A stretch of DNA of 38,068 nucleotides from Granulicella sp. S190 (GTDB lineage Bacteria > Acidobacteriota > Terriglobia > Terriglobales > Acidobacteriaceae). Position 1 is the first letter of the stretch; every line of letters begins with the position of its first letter. A program made the position numbers and the translations under genes. Below are positions 16,849 to 24,970 of this stretch, one piece after another. The notes beneath the pieces are model-generated. The model had not been told where the DNA came from. It saw only the letters and a program-made list of their open reading frames with translations, and did no database searches. The DNA lies in assembly GCF_009766095.1 (NCBI RefSeq), contig NZ_LMUD01000014.1:329328-367395 (forward strand), read 5' to 3'.

Positions 16849-18090
16849 TCACACTGCCGTGAATAAATCTTCGCGCGGATCCTCCGGGTTCAACTTCGCC
16901 AGCTCCCGTAGAATCTCCTTACTCCGCTCATCCTGCACCTTCGGCACCGCGATCTTCACCTCCACAATCTGATCGCCGCGCATACCCTCGCGCGAGGCCG
17001 ATGGCACTCCCTTCTCACGTAGCCTCAGCTTCTGCCCCGTCTGCGTCCCTGGCGGAATCTTCAACTGCGTCCTTGCCCCGCCTTCATGGGTGTCGATCGT
17101 AGGCACATCGATCTTCGCTCCCAGCGCAGCCTCTGTCATTGTAACCGGAACGGTTACATAAATATCATCCGCGCTTCGCGTGAACACCGGATGCGTTCCC
17201 GCCTTGATAATCAAAAACAGATCCCCTGCCGAACCGCCGCTCGTTCCGGCATTGCCTTTTCCAGCCAGCCGAATCCTCTGCCCATCCCGTGTCCCCGCCT
17301 TGATGCGGAACTCCAGCGGCTCTCGCTTCGTCACTACTCCCTCGCCATCGCACGTCGGGCATGAGTTCTGCACCTTCCCTGACCCGCCGCACCGCGGGCA
17401 TTGGATATTGAACTTCATCCGCCCGCCCATCTGCGTCACCTGGCCCGATCCATGGCACTCCGGGCACTCCACGCTTCCGCCTGTCGTCGACTTGCCCTTA
17501 CACGTAGGGCAAACCTCCTGCCGCTGAATCTCCAGCCGCGCCACGCCGCCCCGCACAGCCGTCCAGAAATCAACACTCACCTGGTACTCAAGATCGGTAC
17601 CCGGCTGCGGCCCACGCGCAGCCTGCTTCCCCCCGTTGAACATCCCGCCAAAGATATCCTTGAAGCTCCCGCCAAAGCCGCCACCACCAGTCTCCTGCTG
17701 CGAAGCCCGTCCACCCTGAAAGTCCGAAAAGTCAAAACCACCAAAGTCGAAGGGAACCTCCTGCCCGCCGCGCGGCCCTCGCTGCGCACCGCCATACCCT
17801 GCGGCCGCACCTCCGCCATAGCCTCCTCGAGCGGCAGCCTCCGCCGCAGCCGGATCGATGTTGTCCGAGTAAAAGCCGAACTGGTCGTAGACCTTCCGCT
17901 TCTTCTCGTCGCTCAAAACATCGTTCGCCTCGGAGATCTCTTTGAACTTCTCCTCAGCCTTCTTGTCATTCGGGTTTACGTCCGGGTGATACTTTCGCGC
18001 AGCCTTCCGAAACGCCTTGCGAATCTCCTCCGTCGTCGCCGTCTTCTTTATGCCTAGCGTGCCGTAATAGTCTTTCGTCTGTGTCGCCAT
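16849..18090 (-). CDS. dnaJ: Chaperone DnaJ (type I Hsp40)
   Basis: A 413-residue co-chaperone that delivers unfolded clients to DnaK and stimulates its ATPase. The J domain has HPD at residues 35-37 ([10 protein letters not shown]). A Gly-rich stretch with Phe ([27 protein letters not shown]) follows. Then come four zinc-finger repeats ([32 protein letters not shown]) and the two C-terminal client-binding domains. The first repeat ends in Ser rather than Gly. The frame is open up to 18114, but ATG 18090 gives the standard [14 protein letters not shown] start and has GGAAG just upstream. It lies 49 bp after the Nei/Fpg gene on the same strand and may be read from that operon. dnaK is not directly adjacent, being about 2 kb upstream behind a terminator. 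Confidence 0.95.
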   Translation of the reverse strand: MATQTKDYYGTLGIKKTATTEEIRKAFRKAARKYHPDVNPNDKKAEEKFKEISEANDVLSDEKKRKVYDQFGFYSDNIDPAAAEAAARGGYGGGAAAGYGGAQRGPRGGQEVPFDFGGFDFSDFQGGRASQQETGGGGFGGSFKDIFGGMFNGGKQAARGPQPGTDLEYQVSVDFWTAVRGGVARLEIQRQEVCPTCKGKSTTGGSVECPECHGSGQVTQMGGRMKFNIQCPRCGGSGKVQNSCPTCDGEGVVTKREPLEFRIKAGTRDGQRIRLAGKGNAGTSGGSAGDLFLIIKAGTHPVFTRSADDIYVTVPVTMTEAALGAKIDVPTIDTHEGGARTQLKIPPGTQTGQKLRLREKGVPSASREGMRGDQIVEVKIAVPKVQDERSKEILRELAKLNPEDPREDLFTAV

Positions 18091-18139
18091 AGTCTTCTTC
18101 CATTCTCTTACCAATGCGCCTCGAGCGCATCTCTAAACC

Positions 18140-19042
18140 TTACTCAACTTGTGAATCCGACCCCGCCTGGCACACCGGGCACCAGAAAAGATTCCGCCCC
18201 GCCATCACCTTGGTCAAAATCTTCGTGCCGCTGATCCAGCAAGGTCTTCCCTGCCGCCGATACACATAGTGTGCTTCTTCCTTCAGCACGGGCCCACTCT
18301 TATGCGGCCGGTCCTTTGGCTTCGTCGTCACAATCCTGCGGTCAATCATCCCCGCCTTCATCAACACACTCGCCTCCTTCCATATCGACCGTAGCGTACT
18401 CTCCTCTACCTCTCTCCCAGGCGTAAACGGGCTCAGCCGAGCCCGAAACAACAACTCCGCTCGATAGATATTTCCAATCCCAGCCGCCACCGACTGGTCC
18501 ATTAACAGCTCCCCAATCGTCTTCTTGCTCTTCGCAATCCGCGCAATCATCTTCTCCGGCCCATCCCCATTCAACGGATCAGGCCCCAGCCTCTCCAGCA
18601 GCGCATCCCACTTCGCCTGCGAGTAGACCGAACAGTCCATCGGTCCACGCAGCTCCACCCACGCCACCTTCTCCGACGCAATATGCCCGCTCCCATCGTC
18701 ATCCGAATACCATGCATGCCGCTTGCTCACACCCGGAACCACCGGCTTCTTCACCGCCGCTTCATTCCACATCCGCAGCCGCAGCGCGCCCCGCACATCC
18801 GGCAGTGGTCCAGAGCCCTCAGTAAAATCCCCCTGCAATCCAAGATGCACATGCAGAATCAAGTCTTCGCCAAAGTCATACCCAAGGTGCTTCCCTACAG
18901 CCAGCACCCGCCGCAGCTTTCTTCCATCAATCATCCCCGAATCGACAAACCGCCCCTGCGGTCCATCCACCCGAACCACCTTCCCGGCAAACGCCGCAGC
19001 GTGTCGGTCGGCCCATCGATGAATCTCATTTCCCTCTGGCAT
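18140..19042 (-). CDS. Fpg/Nei-family DNA glycosylase with altered zinc finger
   Basis: A 300-residue base-excision repair enzyme that removes oxidised bases and cleaves the abasic site. It starts MPEGNEIHR: Pro2 is the nucleophile, Glu3 the partner, and the IHR continuation is typical of the Nei (endonuclease VIII) side rather than Fpg. The helix-two-turn-helix with VAAGIGNIYRAELLF is intact. The C-terminal zinc finger should be C-x2-C-x16-C-x2-C. Here Cys268, Cys288 and Cys291 are present, but the second position is Ser271 (codon AGC, one base from TGC). The start overlaps the stop of the preceding gene by 17 bp, so they are co-translated; dnaJ follows 49 bp later. Confidence 0.87.
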   Translation of the reverse strand: MPEGNEIHRWADRHAAAFAGKVVRVDGPQGRFVDSGMIDGRKLRRVLAVGKHLGYDFGEDLILHVHLGLQGDFTEGSGPLPDVRGALRLRMWNEAAVKKPVVPGVSKRHAWYSDDDGSGHIASEKVAWVELRGPMDCSVYSQAKWDALLERLGPDPLNGDGPEKMIARIAKSKKTIGELLMDQSVAAGIGNIYRAELLFRARLSPFTPGREVEESTLRSIWKEASVLMKAGMIDRRIVTTKPKDRPHKSGPVLKEEAHYVYRRQGRPCWISGTKILTKVMAGRNLFWCPVCQAGSDSQVE

Positions 19043-19652
19043 CTTCTCTCAACCTCGTCGCAGTCACTTGCATCTCACGCCATCGCCTAATCCGTCGCGG
19101 CCTTCCGCTTGCCTTCAACTCATACTGATAATGCTCAATAATGCGCTCGGGAGTCCACAAAGCCCAGTGCTCTCCTTTTTGCGTCTGCATTCTGTCCATC
19201 TGGATCTCGTCCATCTGCCGCATCATTCGTTGCAGATCTTTGTAGTGCTCCTGATAAGCGCTCTCTTCATTCTCAATCAGCGGTTGCATGTCCACATACA
19301 CCGGCTGCGCCCACTCATAAAACGTGTGCCACACGTCATACACATCCAGGTGGCCTTTCTTCACCAGCAGCGACAGGTGCTCATAAAAGTCCAGCACTTC
19401 AAACGCATTCACCGGCGGATCCTCAACCGTCCATGCCTTCAATCCGGTAGCGTCCAGACGCGCCTCGGCCAGCCTCCGTCTCACCTCCACAAACTTCTCC
19501 GACAAAAAGAAGCTCAACTGCTTCTCAAGATTCTCGACAGCGCGATAGGCTCGCTCATGCCGCAGTTGAAGCCCGGCATAAGAGATAGCCCCGGCACTCG
19601 TTACCACGAGAGCTACTGTAGCCACTGCCTGAACCGCCTCCCAATTCACCAC
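19026..19652 (-). CDS. Single-span membrane protein, unknown (DUF4760-like)
   Basis: A 208-residue protein with one N-terminal hydrophobic span (VATVALVVTSAGAISYAGL) followed by a charged helical domain: LEKQLSFFLSEKFVEVRRRLAEA, FEVLDFYEHLSLLVKKGHLD, and VWHTFYEWAQPVYVDMQPLIE. It resembles the DUF4760 type of small membrane-anchored proteins of unknown role, but this is from memory of the pattern. The frame is open to 19760; I chose GTG 19652 because GGAGG at 19660-19664 lies 7 nt upstream and the span then starts near the N-terminus (GTG 19649 is next to it). The upstream extension reads as low-quality Arg/Ser/Cys-rich sequence. It overlaps the DNA glycosylase start by 17 bp. Confidence 0.62.
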   Translation of the reverse strand: MVNWEAVQAVATVALVVTSAGAISYAGLQLRHERAYRAVENLEKQLSFFLSEKFVEVRRRLAEARLDATGLKAWTVEDPPVNAFEVLDFYEHLSLLVKKGHLDVYDVWHTFYEWAQPVYVDMQPLIENEESAYQEHYKDLQRMMRQMDEIQMDRMQTQKGEHWALWTPERIIEHYQYELKASGRPRRIRRWREMQVTATRLREDARGK

Positions 19653-19885
19653 CAGATGCCCTCCAGCCTGCTTTGATGCACCTATCAAACGCCAAAAGCC
19701 TCGCGAACGCCTGCCCGCGCACCTCCGGGTCGAACAAATCTCCCCGAATCTCCAAGCCACAAACGACGAGGACGAGGCCGACGCACCTGGAGTCGCGCCT
19801 GCCTTCGTCCTCTTCTTCCTGCTAATCTCGATTCCTATCCAACCAGGAAGCGTCCCACCTCGTTCAGGCCCGCTTCATCAAAGCA

Positions 19886-20056
19886 CTAATTCCAGATCTG
19901 CCGCGCTTCAATCGCCTCAATCGAAAACATCTGGTCCGGCTCCATCTGCTGCATCCGTTGCGCAAACTGCACCGCTTCTTCCTTCGTGTCGAACATCATC
20001 CGGTTGTACAGCCGGCCTGCGCGAACCTGGTCGCACTTCCACATCGTCTCGGTCAT
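19886..20056 (-). CDS. Small 56-residue protein of unknown function
   Basis: ATG 20056 is preceded by GGAGG with 7-nt spacing, which makes this start convincing over longer open-frame options up to 20194. The product has a first segment MWKCDQVRAGRLYNRMMF, then an amphipathic helix with heptad-like character (TKEEAVQFAQRMQQME), and ends IEARQIWN. The layout (short beta strands then a helix) recalls small single-domain proteins, but I do not recognise it. A single Cys and many Met are notable. It lies between the dnaK terminator and the DUF4760-like gene, on the same strand, with its own upstream gap of about 145 bp for a promoter. Confidence 0.62.
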   Translation of the reverse strand: MTETMWKCDQVRAGRLYNRMMFDTKEEAVQFAQRMQQMEPDQMFSIEAIEARQIWN

Positions 20057-20203
20057 TGTCTTCCCTCCAAGCAATCGATTGAGTTCCAGGTTCTCCATCC
20101 AAAACGTCTCTGCGTATCTATCGTCCCTTTTTCGTTTATTGAACACAACACACCTTTCTGGTGATAGACGCACTCTACGCGTCAACCTCCCCAAACAGGA
20201 CTG

Positions 20204-20240
20204 ATAAAAAGGAGGGGCACCCCATCAGGAACGCCCCTCA
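20204..20240 (-). terminator. Rho-independent terminator after dnaK (bidirectional)
   Basis: Arms GAGGGGC (20212-20218) and GCCCCTC (20233-20239) form a perfect 7-bp GC-rich stem with a 14-nt loop. On the minus strand the stem is followed by CTTTTTAT, 38 bp after the dnaK stop. On the plus strand it is followed by a weaker ACCTTTTCTT, so it may stop transcription both ways. Confidence 0.85.
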
Positions 20241-20277
20241 CCTTTTCTTACGTGCAATCAGTCCTTACGGATTACAC

Positions 20278-22194
20278 TTATTTCTTTTCATCGACGTCGA
20301 CGTACTCAGCATCGATCACGCCTTCGTCCTTCTTCGGCTCTTCGTGCGCCTCGGCCGCACCTGTAGCACCATCGGTCGGTGCTGAAGCCGCAGACGCCTT
20401 ATACATCGCCTCAGCCAGCTTATGGCTCACTGTCGTTAGACGATCCTTTGCAGCATTCAGCTCCGTAGCACTCGGTGTTCCAGCCAAAGTCGTCTTCGCC
20501 TCAGCCAGCGCTGTCTCAACCTCAGTCTTGTCCGAGTCCTGAACCTTATCGCCAGCATCTTTCAACATCTTCTCGATGTTGTAGACCAACGAATCCAGCC
20601 CATTCCGAGCCTCTACCGCATCGCGCTGCTCCTTATCCTCAGAAGCGTGAGCCTCGGCATCCTTCGCCATCCGCTCAACCTCTTCTTTGCTCAGGCCCGA
20701 CGAGCTGGTAATCGTAATCTTCTGATCCTTGCCCGTCGCATTATCCTTCGCCGTCACATTTAGGATGCCGTTTGCGTCGATGTCGAACGTAACCTCGATC
20801 TGCGGCACTCCACGCGGAGCCGGAGGAATCCCGGCAAGCTTGAACTTGCCCAGCGTCCGGTTCTGCGCCGCCATCGGCCTTTCGCCCTGCAGTACATGCA
20901 CCTCAACCTCGGTCTGCGAGTCCGCCGCCGTCGAGAACGTCTCCGTCTTCTTCGTCGGAATCGTCGTATTCCGGTTGATCATCGCCGTCGCCACGCCGCC
21001 CATCGTCTCAATCGACAACGTCAGCGGAGTCACGTCGAGCAGCAACAGGTCCTTCACCTCACCGGCCAACACGCCAGCCTGAACCGCCGCGCCAATCGCC
21101 ACAACCTCATCCGGGTTCACACCCTTATGCGGCTCCTTGCCGAACAGCTCCTTCACAAGCTGCTGAATCTTAGGCATACGAGTCTGACCACCGACGAGAA
21201 CTACCTCGTCGATCTTGCTCGCATCCACACCGGCATCCTTCATCGCCTGCTTCGACGGCCCAATCGACCGCTGCAGCAGATCGTCCACCAGCGACTCCAG
21301 CTTCGCCCGGGTCAGGTTGCGAACAAGATGCTTCGGTCCGCTTGCATCCGCAGTAATGAAGGGAAGATTGATCTCCGACTCCTGCGCCGTCGACAGCTCG
21401 ATCTTCGCCTTCTCCGCAGCATCCTTCAACCGCTGCAGCGCCATCTCATTACCCTTTGCATGCAGGTCAAGCCCGGTATCGGACTTGAACTCGCCGATCA
21501 GCCAATCCACAATGCGCTGGTCGAGATTATCGCCGCCAAGATGAGTATCGCCATTGGTCGACTTCACCTCGATCACGCCTTCGCCAACCTCAAGGATCGA
21601 GATATCGAACGTACCGCCGCCGAAGTCGTACACGGCAATGGTCTCGTCCTTCTTCTTATCCAATCCATAGGCAAGCGCAGCCGCGGTAGGCTCGTTCACA
21701 ATACGCTTCACTTCGAGACCAGCAATCTTCCCGGCGTCTTTTGTCGCCTGCCGCTGAGCATCGTTGAAGTAAGCAGGAACCGTAATCACAGCCTCGCTCA
21801 CCGACGTTCCGAGATAGTCCTCAGCCGCCTTCTTTAACTTCTGCAGAATCATCGCCGAGATCTCAGGCGGCGTAAACTCCTTACCCTGCGCCACCACGAC
21901 AATGTTGTCGCCCTTCGCCACCACCTTGTACGGCACCATCTTCAGCTCATCGCCAACCTCGTTCATGCGACGGCCCATGAAACGCTTGATCGAGTAAACC
22001 GTATTCTCCGGGTTCGTAATCGCCTGACGCTTGGCCACCTGGCCCACCAGACGCTCCCCGCTCTTGGTAAACGCAACCACCGAAGGAGTCGTACGGCCAC
22101 CCTCTTCGTTTGGGATCACCTTCGGCTCGCCGCCTTCCATTACGGCCACGCAGGAGTTCGTTGTTCCCAAGTCAATTCCAATAATCTTTGCCAT
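20278..22194 (-). CDS. dnaK: Molecular chaperone DnaK (Hsp70)
   Basis: A 638-residue Hsp70, the normal length. It binds exposed hydrophobic segments of unfolded proteins in an ATP-driven cycle with DnaJ and GrpE. The ATPase domain shows [15 protein letters not shown] at the start, the [13 protein letters not shown] hinge helix, the phosphate loop [15 protein letters not shown] and [11 protein letters not shown]. The linker [18 protein letters not shown] leads to the substrate-binding domain, and the helical lid ends in the acidic tail [11 protein letters not shown] usual for bacterial DnaK. GAGG lies 6 nt before the ATG. It is a single-gene transcript: a promoter with a HAIR-like operator upstream and a strong terminator downstream. 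grpE is not in the window; hspR and dnaJ are. Confidence 0.97.
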   Translation of the reverse strand: MAKIIGIDLGTTNSCVAVMEGGEPKVIPNEEGGRTTPSVVAFTKSGERLVGQVAKRQAITNPENTVYSIKRFMGRRMNEVGDELKMVPYKVVAKGDNIVVVAQGKEFTPPEISAMILQKLKKAAEDYLGTSVSEAVITVPAYFNDAQRQATKDAGKIAGLEVKRIVNEPTAAALAYGLDKKKDETIAVYDFGGGTFDISILEVGEGVIEVKSTNGDTHLGGDNLDQRIVDWLIGEFKSDTGLDLHAKGNEMALQRLKDAAEKAKIELSTAQESEINLPFITADASGPKHLVRNLTRAKLESLVDDLLQRSIGPSKQAMKDAGVDASKIDEVVLVGGQTRMPKIQQLVKELFGKEPHKGVNPDEVVAIGAAVQAGVLAGEVKDLLLLDVTPLTLSIETMGGVATAMINRNTTIPTKKTETFSTAADSQTEVEVHVLQGERPMAAQNRTLGKFKLAGIPPAPRGVPQIEVTFDIDANGILNVTAKDNATGKDQKITITSSSGLSKEEVERMAKDAEAHASEDKEQRDAVEARNGLDSLVYNIEKMLKDAGDKVQDSDKTEVETALAEAKTTLAGTPSATELNAAKDRLTTVSHKLAEAMYKASAASAPTDGATGAAEAHEEPKKDEGVIDAEYVDVDEKK

Positions 22195-22552
22195 TCCTGG
22201 TCCTCATTCCGGGCTCGCAGCCCTTCAAATTACGACTTCTCAAGAATCGCATCTTGAGTCACTTACTGTCAACTATTCTGATGCGATCTATCACCTTAAG
22301 ATTCATCGCCTCAACCCCTTTCTTTTGCGCCTGCCAAAACACCTTCCTCTTGAAAAAGCCGCCATCCAAATCCATAAGAAATCAAGCGAAAATATCCTCT
22401 CGTTCAGCCCGAAACCCACCGATAAACCAAACACGCATGTTGCCAAAGTGCTTTGGTGGCATCACTTTGTGGCTAACCCGAAGGTGTCATTGTCGCTCTG
22501 GATGCTCCCCGGATACGCTTCGTTCATTCATGCATCACTTGGAGCGTTGCTC
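22195..22552. other. Divergent intergenic region, dnaK / lipoprotein
   Basis: This 358-bp stretch holds the dnaK leader, promoter and operator at its left end. The middle (about 22340-22430) is relatively A-rich and may carry the plus-strand promoter for the lipoprotein gene. A 14-bp palindrome CCAAAGTGCTTTGG sits at 22443-22456, about 100 bp before the lipoprotein start, and looks like an operator. A plus-strand open frame runs through from dnaK, but it reads as low-quality sequence and I do not call it. Confidence 0.5.
22239..22273 (-). promoter_or_regulatory. dnaK promoter with HAIR-like HspR operator
   Basis: On the minus strand a perfect -35 TTGACA (22272-22267) is followed after 18 bp by GATTCT (22248-22243) as a possible -10, giving a 5' leader of about 40 nt. 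The HAIR consensus is CTTGAGT-N7-ACTCAAG. Here GTTGACA-N7-ACTCAAG (22273-22253) keeps the right arm exactly, has the exact spacing, and matches 4 of 7 in the left arm. A further half-site CTTGAG (22244-22239) follows after 8 nt, making a palindrome with the ACTCAAG arm. The repeats cover the spacer and -10, where HspR binding would block polymerase. Confidence 0.6.
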
Positions 22553-22837
22553 ATGTCCTTCTTACCTGCACACCGTACCAAACGCCGTCTCCTGAAAGTC
22601 GCCTCCCTCGGCCTCGCTGGCCTCCTCGCCGGTCTGCTCTCCGGCTGCAACAGCACCCAGGACCTGGCCTCCCCCACCAACATCTCCAGCTATACCTGGT
22701 CTACCCATCTCCCTAAGAGCCTCGACGCCGTCCAGGTCCCCGCTCTCCGCCATCCCCCGTCTACCCGGCGTCTTCAGGTCGACTCCTTTCACACGGTCTC
22801 TCAGTCGATGGTCCAGATGGGCCGCAACCCCTCCTAA
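22553..22837 (+). CDS. Small lipoprotein, unknown function
   Basis: A 94-residue protein with a lipoprotein signal: Lys/Arg-rich lead (HRTKRRLLK), hydrophobic core (VASLGLAGLLAGLL) and lipobox LSGC with the modified Cys at position 32. The mature part is only about 63 residues, Ser/Thr/Pro-rich, and lacks a recognisable domain. Residue +2 is Asn rather than Asp, which by the E. coli rule favours the outer membrane; this rule may not hold here. GGAG lies 8 nt before the ATG at 22553; the frame is open much further upstream but overlaps dnaK. A strong terminator follows at 22889. Function unknown. Confidence 0.62.
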   Translation: MSFLPAHRTKRRLLKVASLGLAGLLAGLLSGCNSTQDLASPTNISSYTWSTHLPKSLDAVQVPALRHPPSTRRLQVDSFHTVSQSMVQMGRNPS

Positions 22838-22888
22838 GCCCTCGACACCAAACCGGCTGCCCCTGGCCGGAAAAACCACAACCCAACC

Positions 22889-22927
22889 AAGGCGACAGGC
22901 TCCATACAACGGGCTTGTCGCCTTTTT
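22889..22927 (+). terminator. Rho-independent terminator after the lipoprotein gene
   Basis: AAGGCGACA (22889-22897) and TGTCGCCTT (22916-22924) form a perfect 9-bp stem with an 18-nt loop, followed directly by TTT (run of T at 22923-22927). It isolates the lipoprotein gene from the MFS exporter. Confidence 0.88.
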
Positions 22928-23030
22928 GCGTCGCTAACCGCACCGCGCAAACCCCAAATGCATCCATTACCTCCATTCTTGCCTCTATTTAGAAAACGAC
23001 ACTCTACCGCGCAAGGGACCTCCATAGACC

Positions 23031-24617
23031 ATGGCCTCGGCTGCGACCGCACCACCCGACCAATCCGCCTCCGTCACCCAAGGGGTGAATCCGTGGCTCA
23101 TCGCCGCCTCGGTCATGCTCGCCACCTTTATGGAGGTGCTCGACACCGCCATTGCCTCGGTTGCCCTGCCCTACATCGCCGGCTCCCTCTCCGCCTCCAA
23201 CGACGAAGCCACTTGGGTCCTCACCAGCTACCTTGTCGCCAACGCAATCGTCCTCCCAGCCAGCAACTGGTTCTCCCTCAAATTCGGCCGCAAGCGCTTT
23301 CTGATGTCCTGTATAACGATCTTCACCATAGCGAGCTTCGCCTGCGGAGCCGCACCAACCCTCGGCATCATGCTGCTGGCCCGCGTCGTTCAAGGCGCTG
23401 GTGGCGGCGCTCTCCAGCCGCTCTCCCAGGCCATCCTCCTCGAATCTTTCCCACCGGCCAAGCGCGGCGCTGCAATGGCGGTCTTCGCCTTCGGAGTTGT
23501 TGTCGCTCCTGTCCTCGGCCCCACCCTGGGCGGCTGGCTCACCGACACCTACTCCTGGCGCTACGCCTTCTACATCAACATCCCTATCGGGATCCTCGCC
23601 CTGCTCATGATCAACCGTTTCATCCACGACCCGCCTTACATCAGCAAAGCCAAGGTCCCCGCCTTCGACCGCTACGGCTTTGCCGCCCTGGTCGTCTGGA
23701 CCGGCTGCCTTCAGGTTGTTCTCGACAAGGGCCAGGAAGACGATTGGTTCGGAGCGGTCTGGATTCGCTGGGCCGTCTTCTTCCTCATCATCAGCTTCGT
23801 CTACTTCATCTGGCACTGCTGGAACGACAAAGACACGCTCGTTGACCTCAAGGTCTTCAAGGATCGAAACTTCGTTCTCGGCACCATTTTGATCTTCTTC
23901 TTCGGCGTCGGCATCTACTCCACCGTCACCGTCCTGCCGCTCTTCTACCAGGAACTCCTTGGCTACACCGCCTTCACCGCTGGAATCGTCGTAGCCCCAC
24001 GAGGCATCGGAGCCGTCATGGGTATGCCTATCATCGGCTATCTCTCCAACAAGCTCGATCCTCGCTGGCTTCTTACCTTCGGCTTCCTTACCTTCGGCTT
24101 CACCACGCTCTACTTTGGCAACGTCACCCTCGAAATATCGCCTACCACCCTGCTTCTGCCCATCCTCATCACGGGCTTCGGTCTCAGCTTCATCTTCGTC
24201 CCCATCAGCACGGCCGCCTACGGCACCCTCGACAACAAGCAAATCGGCAACGCCAGCGGGCTCTTCAACCTCTTCCGCAACGTCGGCGGCTCCATCGGCA
24301 TCTCCATCGCCTCCACCCTCCTCACCCGCCGTAGTGCCGTACACCAGAACGAGATCCTCAACTCCGTGCCGCGCACCGGACAGCAGTACCAAAATGCGCT
24401 CGGCAGCATGACTCAGGCCATGACCGGCTACTTCGGCAAATCCAACGCTGCCGATCCCGCCCAGACAATGCTCTACCAGCAGCTCGGACAGCAAGCCTCC
24501 CTCTGGTCCTTCGTCGACGTCTTCCGCTGGCTCTCGCTTCTTTGTTTCTTCTGCGTAGGTATCGTTTGGCTCTTCAAAAAAGTAAAGCCCGGCACCCCCC
24601 CCGCAGGCGCCCACTAG
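23031..24617 (+). CDS. MFS multidrug exporter, DHA2 (EmrB/QacA) family
   Basis: A 528-residue inner-membrane proton-driven exporter with about 14 spans, the count of the DHA2 group. Signatures: the span-1 motif LATFMEVLDTAIASVALPYIAG, the loop 2-3 motif KFGRKRFL, the acidic/Arg position LLARVVQGAGGGALQPLS in span 4, and the antiporter motif C region GVVVAPVLGPTLGGWL in span 5, followed by WRYAFYINIPIG. EmrB proteins usually pair with a membrane-fusion protein and an outer-membrane channel; neither is in the window, so it may act alone or with a partner elsewhere. Transcription is separated from the upstream gene by a terminator. Confidence 0.9.
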   Translation: MASAATAPPDQSASVTQGVNPWLIAASVMLATFMEVLDTAIASVALPYIAGSLSASNDEATWVLTSYLVANAIVLPASNWFSLKFGRKRFLMSCITIFTIASFACGAAPTLGIMLLARVVQGAGGGALQPLSQAILLESFPPAKRGAAMAVFAFGVVVAPVLGPTLGGWLTDTYSWRYAFYINIPIGILALLMINRFIHDPPYISKAKVPAFDRYGFAALVVWTGCLQVVLDKGQEDDWFGAVWIRWAVFFLIISFVYFIWHCWNDKDTLVDLKVFKDRNFVLGTILIFFFGVGIYSTVTVLPLFYQELLGYTAFTAGIVVAPRGIGAVMGMPIIGYLSNKLDPRWLLTFGFLTFGFTTLYFGNVTLEISPTTLLLPILITGFGLSFIFVPISTAAYGTLDNKQIGNASGLFNLFRNVGGSIGISIASTLLTRRSAVHQNEILNSVPRTGQQYQNALGSMTQAMTGYFGKSNAADPAQTMLYQQLGQQASLWSFVDVFRWLSLLCFFCVGIVWLFKKVKPGTPPAGAH

Positions 24618-24670
24618 TTCTTCATAGGGCATAAGCCGTTATGTAAAATAGGTCGACGCAAGGAGGCTCC

Positions 24671-24922
24671 GTGAGACCACTCATTCTAACCAGCGTAATT
24701 AGTTTCTTCTTGAGTGTTCTGTTGCTCGTCGCTGTATACACAACACGAAGGAAATACTTCGCCTACGCAAGCCATGCATTTATGATCCTGTCTTACTTTC
24801 TCGTATCGGTGATGAATATTCAAAGACACAACTACGCCTTATCCATCGTCTTTGCAGCTCTTGAGATCGTCTGGTTATACAAACTCTCGGTCGGCGAGAT
24901 CGTCGCCAAATCTCTGCTCTAA
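24671..24922 (+). CDS. Small membrane protein, 83 residues, unknown
   Basis: The GTG start at 24671 is fixed by a perfect AGGAGG ending 4 nt upstream. The product is almost entirely hydrophobic with three predicted spans (LILTSVISFFLSVLLLVAVY, HAFMILSYFLVSVMNI, ALSIVFAALEIVWLY) and short basic loops (TTRRKY, QRH). No motif is recognised. Base composition is more A/T-rich than the flanking genes and codon use is less biased, which may mean recent acquisition or simply low expression. It lies between the exporter and the GT-C-like gene on the same strand, with gaps of about 50 bp. Confidence 0.65.
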   Translation: MRPLILTSVISFFLSVLLLVAVYTTRRKYFAYASHAFMILSYFLVSVMNIQRHNYALSIVFAALEIVWLYKLSVGEIVAKSLL

Positions 24923-24970
24923 TCTCAAAGCCCGACCGAATCCAGCCCCATCCTGCGATACCCTCAACAC

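Noticed and set aside
18091..18114. Longer N-terminus for DnaJ
   Set aside because: ATG 18090 gives the canonical DnaJ start and has the better ribosome site.
19653..19885. Possible coding remnant upstream of the DUF4760-like gene
   Set aside because: Frames here are open but read as Arg/Ser/Cys-rich low-quality sequence; GTG 19652 with GGAGG explains the gene start. A decayed gene cannot be excluded.
22031..22552. Upstream extension of the lipoprotein frame into dnaK
   Set aside because: The extension lacks protein character and overlaps dnaK; ATG 22553 has a ribosome site and gives a clean lipoprotein signal.
23004..24632. 542-residue minus-strand open frame opposite the MFS exporter
   Set aside because: Extremely acidic, repetitive mirror of a hydrophobic membrane protein; typical antisense artefact.
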